Assembly: GCA_963785755.1 (NCBI GenBank)
Contig: CAWAXG010000075.1
Coordinates: 682,001-746,000 of the forward strand
From: JACCXG01 sp963785755
GTDB taxonomy: Bacteria > Acidobacteriota > Vicinamibacteria > Vicinamibacterales > 2-12-FULL-66-21
Direction of reading: 5' to 3'
Length of the DNA: 64,000 nucleotides
In this document: positions 28,868-37,676 of the stretch, piece after piece
How the letters are laid out: each line of letters opens with the position of its first letter
Position numbering within the stretch: position 1 is the stretch's first letter
Position numbers and translations under genes: made by a program
The notes under the pieces: model-generated
Told to the model about the DNA's origin: nothing
Seen by the model: only the letters and a program-made list of their open reading frames with translations
Databases searched by the model: none

Positions 28868-29131
28868 GTCGGTTCAGTAGTTCAAGGGTTCAAGGGTTCA
28901 CGGGTTCGGGTTCAGAGGTTCAAAGGTTCGATTCAGCGTTCAAAGGTTCAAAGGTTCGATGCGGTTGCTCGAGCGACCGCGCGCCAGCGAGCGCGGCTGA
29001 GTTCCAGTTGAACATTTGAACCACGGACGCCGAACCTGAACTCTTGAACCTTGGAACTCTTGAACTCTTGAACCTTGAACCTTGAACCCTTGAACCCTTG
29101 AACCCTTGAACCCCTGAACCTTTGAACCGAC
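28868..29131. repeat. GTTCA-family inverted repeat, largest copy
   Basis: 264 bases. The left arm (28868-28965) is built of GTTCAAGGGTTCA words and the right arm (29005-29131) of TGAACCTTGAACCC words; the centre near 28966-29004 is GC-rich. Ends are GTCGGTTCA and TGAACCGAC. It fills the divergent gap between the thiolase and the triheme cytochrome gene, ending 19 bases before the thiolase start. Confidence 0.87.
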
Positions 29132-29182
29132 GACAATCCAGCATCGTACAACCGCCCCGATTGTCTGTATCATCGAGTTGAA

Positions 29183-30301
29183 ATGAGCATCAGGATTCCC
29201 CACCGAATATGGCGTGCGGGCTCGCTCGTCGGACTGGCTCTGGTCACTCTGGTCTGGGCGTCCGGATTGGCGCAGGAAACGGCGAAGCCGGCGCAGGTGT
29301 CGACAGAGGATGCCCGCGGTCAGGAGACCTTCCTGCGGGTCTGTTTGAAGTGCCACCCGGCGGAACGCGTGACCGCCGAGGGGCGATCGCGCTCGCAATG
29401 GGAAAACACGATGATCGCGATGCAGACTTCGCGCGGCGCCGTGATCACACCGGAAGAGTTCGACATCGTCTTGAACTACCTGACGAAGTTTCACGGACGG
29501 GATGGCGCGCCAGCTCCGGGCGGAGCTGCGCCGGCGGCGGCCGGGCGTGGGCCGCGCGCGAACGTCGGCGCGGCGGACCGGCATCGTGTGGAACCAGCCG
29601 CTGCCGCGCGCGGCCAGAAGATCTACGCCGCCGAGTGCGTCACGTGTCACGGTGCGAGCGCGCGCGGAACCGAGCGCGGGCCGAACCTGATCCGATCGAC
29701 CAGGGTCCTGCGCGACCGCTACGGCAGCGCGATTGGCCCGCTGCTCAAGCAGGGCCACCCCATGCAGACCGCGACGTCGAGCGCCAGCCTGACGACGGAG
29801 CAGATCACCGATCTCTCCCACTTCATCTGGGATCGCATCAATAACACGCTGCGAGGATCCCCGGAGTTCGACGTCAAGAACGTCCTGAGCGGGGACCCAA
29901 AGGCCGGCGAGGCCTATTTCACGGGCGAAGGCCGCTGCAGCACGTGTCACTCGTCGACCGGCGACCTCGCGGGCTACGGCAAGCGCTATCAGCCGGTCGA
30001 CATCCAGCAGCGCTTCGTCTTCCCGTTTGCGCTCGGTGGGCGCGGCCGGGGCGCAGGCCGACAGCAGGTCGTCGTCACGGTGACGATTCCCGGCCGGCCG
30101 CCGGTCTCGGGCGTCCTCGTCAGCATGGACGACTTCCACGTCGCGCTGCGCGATTCGGCCGGCGACTACAGGTCGTGGGCCCGCACGGACGACATGAAGA
30201 TCGCGAGAAAAGACCCGTTCGCCGCGCACGTGGAGCTGCTCGACCGCCTCACGGACAAGACCATGCACGACGTCGTCGCTTATCTGGAGTCGTTGAAATG
30301 A
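29183..30301 (+). CDS. Periplasmic triheme c-type cytochrome
   Basis: 372 residues with a signal peptide (SLVGLALVTLVWASGLAQ) and three haem motifs: CLKCH near residue 55, CVTCH near 155 and CSTCH near 253. An Ala/Gly/Pro-rich linker separates the first haem from the second. The C-terminal 90 residues form a beta-rich segment (VVVTVTIPGRPPVSGVLVSMDDFHVALRD), as in cytochromes that accompany acidobacterial PQQ dehydrogenases. The next gene is such a dehydrogenase without a haem of its own, so this is its likely electron acceptor. Confidence 0.87.
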   Translation: MSIRIPHRIWRAGSLVGLALVTLVWASGLAQETAKPAQVSTEDARGQETFLRVCLKCHPAERVTAEGRSRSQWENTMIAMQTSRGAVITPEEFDIVLNYLTKFHGRDGAPAPGGAAPAAAGRGPRANVGAADRHRVEPAAAARGQKIYAAECVTCHGASARGTERGPNLIRSTRVLRDRYGSAIGPLLKQGHPMQTATSSASLTTEQITDLSHFIWDRINNTLRGSPEFDVKNVLSGDPKAGEAYFTGEGRCSTCHSSTGDLAGYGKRYQPVDIQQRFVFPFALGGRGRGAGRQQVVVTVTIPGRPPVSGVLVSMDDFHVALRDSAGDYRSWARTDDMKIARKDPFAAHVELLDRLTDKTMHDVVAYLESLK

Positions 30302-30320
30302 GATGGAGCACTATGACTAA

Positions 30321-30424
30321 CGTCCTCAACTCCCAACTCTCCAACTTCGCCCCGCCTCCGCGCAGCGCGATCGGCATCGACGCGTCGCCGGAGCGCGGCG
30401 GAGAATCGGCGAGTTGGGAGTTAT
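30321..30424. repeat. CAACTCCCAAC-family inverted repeat
   Basis: Left arm CTCAACTCCCAACTCTCCAAC; a GC-rich centre with GCCTCCGCGCAGCGCG and its near-inverse; right arm GCGAGTTGGGAGTTATCGC. It fills the gap between the cytochrome and the PQQ dehydrogenase and ends about 10 bases before the latter's start. Confidence 0.7.
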
Positions 30425-30433
30425 CGCAGACTC

Positions 30434-32014
30434 TTGTTGACAGCCCTGGCCTTCGTCGCAGCCGCCTCCATGCTGGTGAGCGCCCAGGGCCGCATGGATC
30501 CCGCGAAGCTGCTGAAGCCGGCGACCGACAGCTGGCCGACGTTCAATGGTGATTACTCCGGCCGGCGCTTCAGCCCGCTGACGAAGATCACGAACGGCAA
30601 CGTGCAGCAGCTGAGTCTCGCGTGGATGCACCGGATCACCGGCACGGGGCTGGGCGCCATCAAGAGCACACCGCTGCAGATCAACGGCGTCCTCTACTTC
30701 ACCGTACCCGATCACGTCTGGGCCGTCGACGCCCGCACCGGCCGCGAGATCTGGCACTACCAGTGGCAGACGACCGGCGGCAACCATCTGGGCAACCGCG
30801 GCGTCGCGGTGCACGAGGACTGGCTCTATTTCGAGACGCCCGACTGCTTCCTCATCTCGCTGAACCTCAAGGACGGCAAGGAACGCTGGCGCAAGCAGAT
30901 CTGCGACATCGACCGCTTCTACTACGCGTCGGTCGCGCCGACGATCATCAAGGATCAGCTGATCGTGGGCGTCAGCGGCGACGACTTCGATATCCCGGGC
31001 TACATCCAGTCGCACAACGCGGAGAGCGGCGAGTTCCAGTGGCGGTTCTATACCGTTCCGCAGAAGGCGGGCGATCCCGGATCGGAGAGCTGGCCGAACG
31101 AGGAGATGGCCAGGCACGGCGGCGGCATGACGTGGCAGCCGATCACCTACGACCCCGAGCTCAACTACGTCTTCGTGACCACCGGCAACCCGCAGCCGGT
31201 GATCGCGCACAAGAACCGCCCCGGCGACAATCTGTTCACCGGCTCGATCGTCGCGGTGCGCGCCGACTCCGGCTCATTGGCGTGGGCGTTCCAATCCTCA
31301 CCGCACGACACGCACGACTGGGACTCGACGCAGACGGCGGTCTTGATCGACGACGAAGCCGGCGGACAGAAGCGCAAGCTGATTGCCCAGGCCGCCCGGA
31401 ACGGCCACTACTTCCTGCTCGATCGCACCAACGGCAAAGCGATCGTCTCCGCTGAGTACGTCAAGAGCAACTGGTGGAAAGGCTACGACGCCAAGGGTCA
31501 GCCGATTCCCGACCCCGCCAAGATGCCGCAGGTCGACGGCGCACTCGTGTCGCCGAACCAGGGCGGCGCGACCAACTGGCAATCGCCCAGCTTCAGCCCG
31601 CTGACCGGCCTGTTCTACGTGAGCGCCGCGCGCGCCTACAGCATCTATTACATCTACGACCCGAGCGAGAACCCGATGGGATGGGGCGGATTCGATCGCG
31701 GCGGCTGGTCCGAGTCGATGCTCCAGGCGATCGACTACAAGACCGGCAAGGTTCGCTGGACGCACAAATGGGAGGGCAACGCGGCGCGCAGCGGGATCGT
31801 CAGCACCGCCGGCAACGTGCTGTTCACCGGCGGTCCCTCCAACGACATCGTCGCGCTCGACGCCACGACCGGAAAGGCGCTCTGGCATGCCGGCATCAAC
31901 GGCCCGATCACGAATGGCCCTATTACCTACGAGCTCGATGGACGGCAGTACGTGATCGCTGCGTCGGGAGATACTCTTTGGGCGTTCGTGCTCAACTCCA
32001 CGCCGTCGAAGTGA
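30434..32014 (+). CDS. PQQ-dependent dehydrogenase without haem domain
   Basis: 526 residues of quinoprotein propeller. After a signal peptide come WPTFNGDYSGRRFSPLTKI and repeated beta-blade tryptophan motifs (DARTGREIWHYQW, NLKDGKERWRKQI, DYKTGKVRWTHKW, DATTGKALWHAGI). The catalytic aspartate is probably in SPHDTHDWDSTQ. The start is weak: TTG at 30434, directly after a repeat element. The enzyme would oxidise an alcohol or sugar in the periplasm and pass electrons to the triheme cytochrome just upstream. The substrate is unknown. Confidence 0.82.
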   Translation: MLTALAFVAAASMLVSAQGRMDPAKLLKPATDSWPTFNGDYSGRRFSPLTKITNGNVQQLSLAWMHRITGTGLGAIKSTPLQINGVLYFTVPDHVWAVDARTGREIWHYQWQTTGGNHLGNRGVAVHEDWLYFETPDCFLISLNLKDGKERWRKQICDIDRFYYASVAPTIIKDQLIVGVSGDDFDIPGYIQSHNAESGEFQWRFYTVPQKAGDPGSESWPNEEMARHGGGMTWQPITYDPELNYVFVTTGNPQPVIAHKNRPGDNLFTGSIVAVRADSGSLAWAFQSSPHDTHDWDSTQTAVLIDDEAGGQKRKLIAQAARNGHYFLLDRTNGKAIVSAEYVKSNWWKGYDAKGQPIPDPAKMPQVDGALVSPNQGGATNWQSPSFSPLTGLFYVSAARAYSIYYIYDPSENPMGWGGFDRGGWSESMLQAIDYKTGKVRWTHKWEGNAARSGIVSTAGNVLFTGGPSNDIVALDATTGKALWHAGINGPITNGPITYELDGRQYVIAASGDTLWAFVLNSTPSK

Positions 32015-32030
32015 TGACGATGACTGAAGA

Positions 32031-32193
32031 CGTCAACTTCCAACTCCCAATCTCCAACTCCCAACTTCCAAAGCGAATGGCTCGTAGCATTGGGGTGAAA
32101 ATCGCAGCGATCTACCCGATTGCACCGGCTTTCACCCAGGCGAGTTCCGGCGACTCGCTTTGGGAGTTGGAGATCGGGAGTTGGGAGTTGACG
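32031..32193. repeat. CAACTCCCAAC-family inverted repeat, best-paired copy
   Basis: The outer 45 bases pair almost fully: left CGTCAACTTCCAACTCCCAA and onward, right AGTTGGGAGTTGACG inverted, extending inward to AAAGCGA/TCGCTTT. The centre carries TTTCACCC, shared with the copy at 55807. It ends 11 bases before the ATG of the next gene. Confidence 0.85.
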
Positions 32194-32204
32194 AGAGTGC
32201 ACCT

Positions 32205-33029
32205 ATGAAATTCGCGACCTGCAACGAACACTTCGAGGGCTGGGCGTTCGATCGGCTCTGCAAATACGTGAAGAGCGTGGGCTATGACGGCGTCGAGCTT
32301 GCCCCGTTTACACTCGCCCCACGGATCACCGATCTCGGGCCGGTCGAACGCGCGGTCCTGCGCGAGCAGGCAGACGTCGCCGGCGTGCAGATCATCGGCC
32401 TCCATTGGCTGCTCGCCGGCACACAGGGCTTCTATCTCACCTCCGCGGACGAGGAGACGCGCGCGCAGACCGGCGAGTATCTGATCGAGCTTGCGAAGGC
32501 GACGCGGGATCTCGGCGGCGACCTGATGGTGTTCGGATCGCCGAAACAGCGGTCGCTGCTCCCCGGCGTGTCCTGGGATCAGGCGTTCGATTACGCCGCG
32601 GAGACCTTTCGCCGGGTCATGCCGGCAATCGCGGACTGCGGCGTGATGCTGTGCATGGAGCCGCTGGCGCCGGTCGAGACGGATTTCATCAACACCTGCG
32701 CCGAGGGCGCGCGTCTCATGGAAGCCGTGGCGCATCCCAACTTCGTCCTGCACCTGGATGTGAAGGCGATGTCGAGCGAGGACCGGCCCGTCGTCGATCT
32801 GATTCGCCAGTACATCCCGCGCACCGGCCACTTCCACGCCAACGACCCGAACAAGCGGGGACCCGGGTTCGGCGACGTCGACTTCGTCCCGATCTTCCGC
32901 GCCCTGCGCGAGTCCGGCTATGACCGGTGGGTTTCAGTGGAGGTCTTCGACTACACCCCGGACCCCGAAACCATCGCGAGCAAGAGCATCGAATATATGA
33001 GGGAGACGGCTGGACGCTATTTCGATTGA
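32205..33029 (+). CDS. Sugar phosphate isomerase/epimerase-like TIM-barrel protein
   Basis: 274 residues with the xylose-isomerase-like barrel: GYDGVELAPF at the first strand, MVFGSPKQRSLLPG, a metal-binding glutamate in MLCMEPLAPVE, LHLDVKAM, GHFHANDPN with a metal histidine, and a final glutamate in WVSVEVFDY. It probably isomerises or epimerises a ketose, in the manner of tagatose/psicose 3-epimerases or hydroxypyruvate isomerases. The start is ATG 32205. Its 3' end overlaps that of the convergent rhamnose-operon isomerase by 13 bases. Confidence 0.8.
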   Translation: MKFATCNEHFEGWAFDRLCKYVKSVGYDGVELAPFTLAPRITDLGPVERAVLREQADVAGVQIIGLHWLLAGTQGFYLTSADEETRAQTGEYLIELAKATRDLGGDLMVFGSPKQRSLLPGVSWDQAFDYAAETFRRVMPAIADCGVMLCMEPLAPVETDFINTCAEGARLMEAVAHPNFVLHLDVKAMSSEDRPVVDLIRQYIPRTGHFHANDPNKRGPGFGDVDFVPIFRALRESGYDRWVSVEVFDYTPDPETIASKSIEYMRETAGRYFD

Positions 33030-33892
33030 CCGCCGGACCGCGTGAGATCCCGCAGATTCCGGCCGCAGATCGTGCTGGCCTCGAACTTGTCCCCCTTGGG
33101 ACCGGTCCAGTGCGTCTCCAGGCTGATCCAGCCCTTGTAGCCATCGCGCTCGAGCGCGCTGATCTGCCCTTTCCAGTCGATCCCCATCTCACCGACCGGG
33201 CCCCAGGTCGGCTTGAAATCCTTCACGTAACAGTCCTTGGCGTGCACGTGGACGATCTGATCCGCGGGGAGCATCGCGTACCCCTCGGGGAACGGTTTCT
33301 CTCCGAGGATCGACGCGTTCGCCGGATCCCAGAGGATCTTGACGGCCGGATGCCGGAAGCTGGCGAACAGCTTCGCCGTTTCGCCCGCGGTCGCCACATT
33401 GCACGCGTGCTCGTTCTCGAGGGCAATGACGACGCCGCGCTTCGCGGCTTCGTCACCGAGCGCCTGAAGCGCGGCCGCGACGCGGTCGTAGGTGCGCTCC
33501 GGCTCGACGGTCCGCCAGTACCAGAACACGCGGATGATCCGCGCGCCGGCCCGCTCGGCGACTTCGAACGCCCGCTGCGTGAGCCGCGGCTGATCCTCGT
33601 AGGTATGAGCCGAGCCGAACACGTCGTGCTGGACGCGGCTGTCCAGCGCCGGAGCATCCGGCAGCACACACTTCAGGAGCGGTGAGGCCAGCGAGACGAC
33701 TTCCATGCCGTGGGCTTTGACCGCCGCGCGCACGCGATCGACTTCGTCATCGCTCAGATCGATCATGTTCCGGCCGAACGCGACCCGCAGTTCCGCGCCG
33801 GTCATGCCGACATCCGCCATGCCCTTGAGAGCCGACTCGAGATCGTTCGGCGAGAATTCGTCGGTGATGGCCGCGATGGGATAGACGCTCAT
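33017..33892 (-). CDS. Sugar phosphate isomerase/epimerase-like protein of the rhamnose operon
   Basis: 291 residues, another xylose-isomerase-like barrel: AAITDEFSPNDLESALKGM, GAELRVAFGRNM, a metal glutamate in VIALENEHACN, ILWDPANAS, IVHVHAKDCYV, and a terminal glutamate in WISLETHW. ATG at 33892 overlaps the MFS stop by ATGA, so it is the last cistron of the rhamnose operon. It is not closely similar to the convergent isomerase. It could replace a missing rhamnose-pathway step or act on a related deoxy-sugar. Confidence 0.82.
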   Translation of the reverse strand: MSVYPIAAITDEFSPNDLESALKGMADVGMTGAELRVAFGRNMIDLSDDEVDRVRAAVKAHGMEVVSLASPLLKCVLPDAPALDSRVQHDVFGSAHTYEDQPRLTQRAFEVAERAGARIIRVFWYWRTVEPERTYDRVAAALQALGDEAAKRGVVIALENEHACNVATAGETAKLFASFRHPAVKILWDPANASILGEKPFPEGYAMLPADQIVHVHAKDCYVKDFKPTWGPVGEMGIDWKGQISALERDGYKGWISLETHWTGPKGDKFEASTICGRNLRDLTRSGGQSK

Positions 33893-35229
33893 TCGGGAAG
33901 TGGCTTTCCTTTGGTTTCCGGCGCAAAGGGCACCGTCGCAAGACCGATCAGGAACACGAGACACATCGTGACGCCGGCATAGCGCATCGGCTCGGGATAG
34001 CCGGCATACACACGGCTGGTCAGCAGGCCGAGCGCCAGCGGCCCGATCGCAGCGACGAACCGGCCGACGTTGTAGCAGAACGAGGTGCCGGTGCTGCGCA
34101 GGCGCGTCGGGAACAATTCCGGCAGATAGATCGCGTAGCCGCCGAACAGCGCCAGCTGGCAGAAGCCCATCATCGGAATCATCCAGAAGATGTCGCTGAA
34201 GGTGTTGAGGTTCCAGAACGTGTAGGCCGTCGAGAACATCGCCGCGACGAAGGCGATGGCAAACGCCTTCCTGCGGCCGATCTTCTGCGTCACGTGCGTG
34301 AACACGTAGATCCCGAAGAACGCCCCGAGGTTCTGCAGCAACGAGACCATGCCGATCCAGAACGTGACCTGTCCGGGCGACAGGTTCGATCGTTCCAGCA
34401 CCGTCCGGAACAGGTCGAAGCTGAAGAAGCCGATGCCCCACAAGCCGACGACGCCGGCGAACGCCAGCAGCATGCCGATGATCGCGTTGTAGCGCCAGCG
34501 CGGATCCGAGAACAGCTCCGTCATCGAGCCGCGGCGCGCCCCGGCCTTGGCTTCGCGCTGCCACCGCTCCGGCTCCTTCAACTTCTTGAACACCACGATG
34601 CAGAGCAGCGCCGGGAGCGAGCCGACGAGAAACATCGCGCGCCAGGCGCTGTCGATCACGCCCGCCGACTGCATCGAGCCCAGGATGATCCCGACGGTGG
34701 CGGCCATCATGTTGCCGACCGCCGACGACGCCTGGAGCCAGCCGAGCGCGTAGGGCCGCGCCCGATCGGGCAATGACTCGGCGACGAGCGCAACGCCGAC
34801 CGCGAACTGCCCGCCGACACCGAGTCCGGTCAGGAACCGGTAGAACGCGAAGTCCCACACGCCGACGGAGAAGACGCTCAGCCCCGTGAACATCGAATAC
34901 AGCAGGATGGTGTAGACCATCGTCCGCGCGCGGCCGATGCGATCGCCGAGAATCCCGAAATAGACGCCGCCGGTCGCCCAGCCGATGATGAAAATCGTCG
35001 TGGCGTAGCCGGCGTACTCGGCGATGTTGGCCGGCGTCGCGCCGGGCCCCAGCAGCTCGGCAATCGCGGGTCTCCTCGCGAGATTGAAGAGCTGCTGATC
35101 CATCGTGTCGAACAGCCAGCCGAGCGACGCGACCACGAGGACGAACCAGTGGCCCCGATTGAGCTCGCGATACCAGGGCCCGGACACCTGCGCGGCGGGG
35201 GCGGAGACGGAATTGGTCGGATGCATCAT
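33889..35229 (-). CDS. MFS transporter, probable L-rhamnose carrier
   Basis: 446 residues with about twelve hydrophobic segments and the sugar-porter-like loop motif GDRIGRARTMV between helices 2 and 3, repeated as TQKIGRRKAFAIAF after helix 8. DTMDQQLFNLAR in helix 1 is typical of the aromatic-acid/sugar symporter branch. The start overlaps the rhaM stop. Position between rhaM and an isomerase makes L-rhamnose the likely cargo, an inference from context. Confidence 0.82.
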   Translation of the reverse strand: MMHPTNSVSAPAAQVSGPWYRELNRGHWFVLVVASLGWLFDTMDQQLFNLARRPAIAELLGPGATPANIAEYAGYATTIFIIGWATGGVYFGILGDRIGRARTMVYTILLYSMFTGLSVFSVGVWDFAFYRFLTGLGVGGQFAVGVALVAESLPDRARPYALGWLQASSAVGNMMAATVGIILGSMQSAGVIDSAWRAMFLVGSLPALLCIVVFKKLKEPERWQREAKAGARRGSMTELFSDPRWRYNAIIGMLLAFAGVVGLWGIGFFSFDLFRTVLERSNLSPGQVTFWIGMVSLLQNLGAFFGIYVFTHVTQKIGRRKAFAIAFVAAMFSTAYTFWNLNTFSDIFWMIPMMGFCQLALFGGYAIYLPELFPTRLRSTGTSFCYNVGRFVAAIGPLALGLLTSRVYAGYPEPMRYAGVTMCLVFLIGLATVPFAPETKGKPLPE

Positions 35230-35561
35230 CGGCGATCGGGATCCGGTTTATCGAGATGGAAGACTTCGTCGAGCGTGCGGCTGAGCGGCCGGCCGTCGTC
35301 GGTCGACGGCATCACGTCACGCATGTGGCGCCACCAGCGCTGGCAGACCTCGGTCGCCGCGACCGCCTCCCAGCGCTCCTGGGTGTCGAACTCCACGTAA
35401 GCGAATAGATCGTTGGTGTCGCGGTCGATGAAGATCGAATAGTTCTGCACGCCATGGGCCTGCAGCGTGTCGGCCAGCTCCTGCCAGATCGGCTGATGGC
35501 GACGGACGTACTCGTCCTGCTGGCCGGGATGGACCGACATTCGGAAGGCACGCCTGATCAC
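35226..35561 (-). CDS. rhaM: L-rhamnose mutarotase
   Basis: 111 residues. I start it at GTG 35561, where GTGA overlaps the rhamnose isomerase stop, because the family begins with an IRRAF-type strand. The catalytic histidine lies in YVRRHQPIW, followed by the dimeric ferredoxin-like core (NYSIFIDRDTNDLFAYVEFD) and WWRHMRDVMP, all standard for RhaM. It interconverts anomers of L-rhamnose for the isomerase. Confidence 0.88.
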   Translation of the reverse strand: MIRRAFRMSVHPGQQDEYVRRHQPIWQELADTLQAHGVQNYSIFIDRDTNDLFAYVEFDTQERWEAVAATEVCQRWWRHMRDVMPSTDDGRPLSRTLDEVFHLDKPDPDRR

Positions 35562-36823
35562 GACCGCCCGGCGAGGACCTGTTCCTCGTACGTCCTGATT
35601 TCCTGCAGCCAGGCGGCGCCCGGCGGGACGTTCGACCATTCGCAGTAGCGATCCCAGACGGCGCCGAACGGCAGGGTCTTGGTTTCTTCCAGGAGCGCCA
35701 GACGGCCGGTGTAATCGCCCGCCGCTTCGAGCGTGCGCAGCGTGTCCGCGGGTTCGAGCAGCGCCTTGAGCAGCGACTTGATCATGTTCCTGGTGCCTAT
35801 CGTCCACGCGGCGACCCGGTTGATGCTCGCGTCGAAATAGTCGAGCCCGATGTGCACACGCTCGAGGAAGTTGCCACGGACGAGCTCCTGACCGATCGCC
35901 TCGAGATCGTCGTTGAGGACGACGACGTGGTCGCTGTCCCAGCGGACGCCCCGGCTCACATGGAGCATGATCTCCGGCAGGAACGAAAGAATCGAGCTGA
36001 TCTTGTCGGTGACCGTTTCGGTCGGGTGGTAATGCCCGGAATCGAGCGTGAGCAGTTTGCCACGCGAGAGCGCGTAGCCGTAATAGAACTCGTGCGACCC
36101 CACCGTATAGCTTTCGCAGCCGATGCCGAACAGCTTGCCCTCGACCGAGTCGCGATTGCAGGCCGGATCGATGTGCTCGTCGAAGATGGCGTCGAGCGCG
36201 CTGACCAGCCGCTCGCGCGGCTGCACGCGGTCGATCGGCGTGTCCTTCATGCCGTCGGGGATCCAGAAGTTCGTCAGGCAGGGCGTGTTGAGCGTCTTGC
36301 CGATGATCGCGCCGATCCGGCGGCAGGCGATGCCGTGCGCAATCCAGAACTCGCGGATCGCGTTGTCGGCGTGCGACAGCGTGAAGTTGTCGGCCGCGTT
36401 CGGATGCGAGAAGAACGTGGGGTTGAAATCCAGCCCGATGCGGAGGTGCCTGGCCCAGTCGATCCAGCCGGCAAAGTGTTCGGGACCGATCTGGTCGCGG
36501 TCGACCATGCGGCCGCCGAATTCGCCATAACTGGCGTGCAGGTTGAACCGGTGGGTGCCGGGAATCAGCGACAGCGCTTTCTCGGCATCGGCGCGCAACT
36601 CGTCCGGCGTCCGTGCCTTGCCGGGATAGTTGCCGGTCGCGGCCAGACCGCCGCCGAGCCCGGTGCCGAACCGCTCGAATCCGCCGACGTCATCTCCCTG
36701 CCAGCAATGGAGCGAGACGGACACCTCGGCCAGCCGCTTCAACGCCGCATCGGCGTTGACCCCCAGCTCGGCGTATCGTTCCTTCGCGATGTCATAGGCT
36801 CGTTCGGTTGAATGGCTTGGCAT
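35558..36823 (-). CDS. rhaI: L-rhamnose isomerase
   Basis: 421 residues from ATG 36823, with GAGGA about 7 bases upstream. The sequence matches the bacterial RhaI (Pseudomonas stutzeri-like) group: SLHCWQGDDVGGFE, FNLHASYGEFGG, GLDFNPTFFSHP, metal ligands around LDSGHYHPTE, and a C-terminal WDRYCEWSNVPPG. It converts L-rhamnose to L-rhamnulose. It heads the operon rhaI-rhaM-MFS-isomerase, whose genes overlap by a few bases each. A rhamnulose kinase and aldolase are not in the window. Confidence 0.92.
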   Translation of the reverse strand: MPSHSTERAYDIAKERYAELGVNADAALKRLAEVSVSLHCWQGDDVGGFERFGTGLGGGLAATGNYPGKARTPDELRADAEKALSLIPGTHRFNLHASYGEFGGRMVDRDQIGPEHFAGWIDWARHLRIGLDFNPTFFSHPNAADNFTLSHADNAIREFWIAHGIACRRIGAIIGKTLNTPCLTNFWIPDGMKDTPIDRVQPRERLVSALDAIFDEHIDPACNRDSVEGKLFGIGCESYTVGSHEFYYGYALSRGKLLTLDSGHYHPTETVTDKISSILSFLPEIMLHVSRGVRWDSDHVVVLNDDLEAIGQELVRGNFLERVHIGLDYFDASINRVAAWTIGTRNMIKSLLKALLEPADTLRTLEAAGDYTGRLALLEETKTLPFGAVWDRYCEWSNVPPGAAWLQEIRTYEEQVLAGRS

Positions 36824-36869
36824 GGTCACGTCCTCGCGGCCGGTTCACGGCGCCTCAGCATATCGCAAA

Positions 36870-37012
36870 GCTAATCTCTCTCCCCCCGGGGGACTTCGTC
36901 CCCCGGACCCCCTTACACGCTCGCTCGCGGGGGCCCCCATGCCCCGCTCCGCTCTCGTGGCTCGCTCGCTTCGCTCACTCGCGACCGTCCGCGAGTCAGT
37001 CGGGTGCTCTCA
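36870..37012. repeat. GC-rich hairpin-rich intergenic element
   Basis: It contains CCGGGGGACTTCGTCCCCGG (36888-36906), a strong stem-loop with a TTC loop, then GGGGGCCCCC and runs of GCTCGCTCGCTTCGCTCACT. It lies between the esterase stop and the rhaI start. It could act as a terminator or be a mobile palindromic repeat. Confidence 0.55.
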
Positions 37013-37648
37013 GCTTAGAAGCCCCCGCACGGCCTCGATCTCGTCGTCGACCACCGTGTGCCCCATCTGCTCGTAGATGCGCTCGTCCACTCGCGCGTTC
37101 ATCCGGCGGAACACCTCCGCCGTCTCGTGCACACGCTCCAGCGGAATGTGCGAATCGACGTCGCTGCAGCCCAGGAAAACCGGCGTTCCGGCAAGCGAAC
37201 CCGGGTAGTCACGGGGGGTTCCTGGAGGCCCGATCAGGCCGCCGCTCAGGCCGGCGATTGCCGCATAGCGCCGCGGATGACGGGCGGCGAATTCGAGAGA
37301 CAGGCACGCCCCCTGCGAAAAGCCGACGAACCCGACACGGTCATGTGCGATCCCCTCAGCCGCGAGCCTGGCGACCAGCTTCTCGAGGACGCCCAGCGCC
37401 GACGACAGGTACGGTTCGTTCCTCTCGATTGGAGTCAGGAACGAATACGGGTACCAGCTGTGCGCCGCTGCCTGCGGCGCCACATACGCGACATCCTTCA
37501 ATCGGAACTCGCGTGCCAGGCCCAGAATATCCTCGGCCGACGCGCCCCGGCCGTGAACCAGGACAACCGTCAGCCTCGCATCCGCCGGTTGTGGACCATC
37601 GGTCAAGACCAGCTGTCCGGCATGGGGGTCGGGACTCGTGTGTGTCAT
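37010..37648 (-). CDS. Alpha/beta hydrolase, phospholipase/carboxylesterase family
   Basis: 212 residues from ATG 37648 (ATG 37660 is possible). VVLVHGRGASAED forms the oxyanion segment, GFVGFSQGACLS holds the nucleophile serine, GCSDVDSHIP the aspartate, and QMGHTVVDDE the histidine. This matches the short YpfH/acyl-protein-thioesterase-like group. The N-terminus is cytosolic with no signal peptide. It may be co-transcribed with the small protein just upstream. Confidence 0.82.
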   Translation of the reverse strand: MTHTSPDPHAGQLVLTDGPQPADARLTVVLVHGRGASAEDILGLAREFRLKDVAYVAPQAAAHSWYPYSFLTPIERNEPYLSSALGVLEKLVARLAAEGIAHDRVGFVGFSQGACLSLEFAARHPRRYAAIAGLSGGLIGPPGTPRDYPGSLAGTPVFLGCSDVDSHIPLERVHETAEVFRRMNARVDERIYEQMGHTVVDDEIEAVRGLLS

Positions 37649-37676
37649 GAGTGGCGTCATCGACAAGGCGGAGCGG

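Noticed and set aside
28940..30268. A long minus-strand frame of over 400 codons across the triheme cytochrome gene and the adjacent repeat
   Set aside because: It is the antisense shadow of the cytochrome gene plus translated repeat words (GSRVQGFKG-like text). It has no domain, no start signal, and Arg/Ala/Val bias typical of GC-rich antisense frames.
36901..37650. Plus-strand frames of 200-280 codons over the esterase
   Set aside because: Antisense shadows; the minus-strand hydrolase has a complete catalytic triad.
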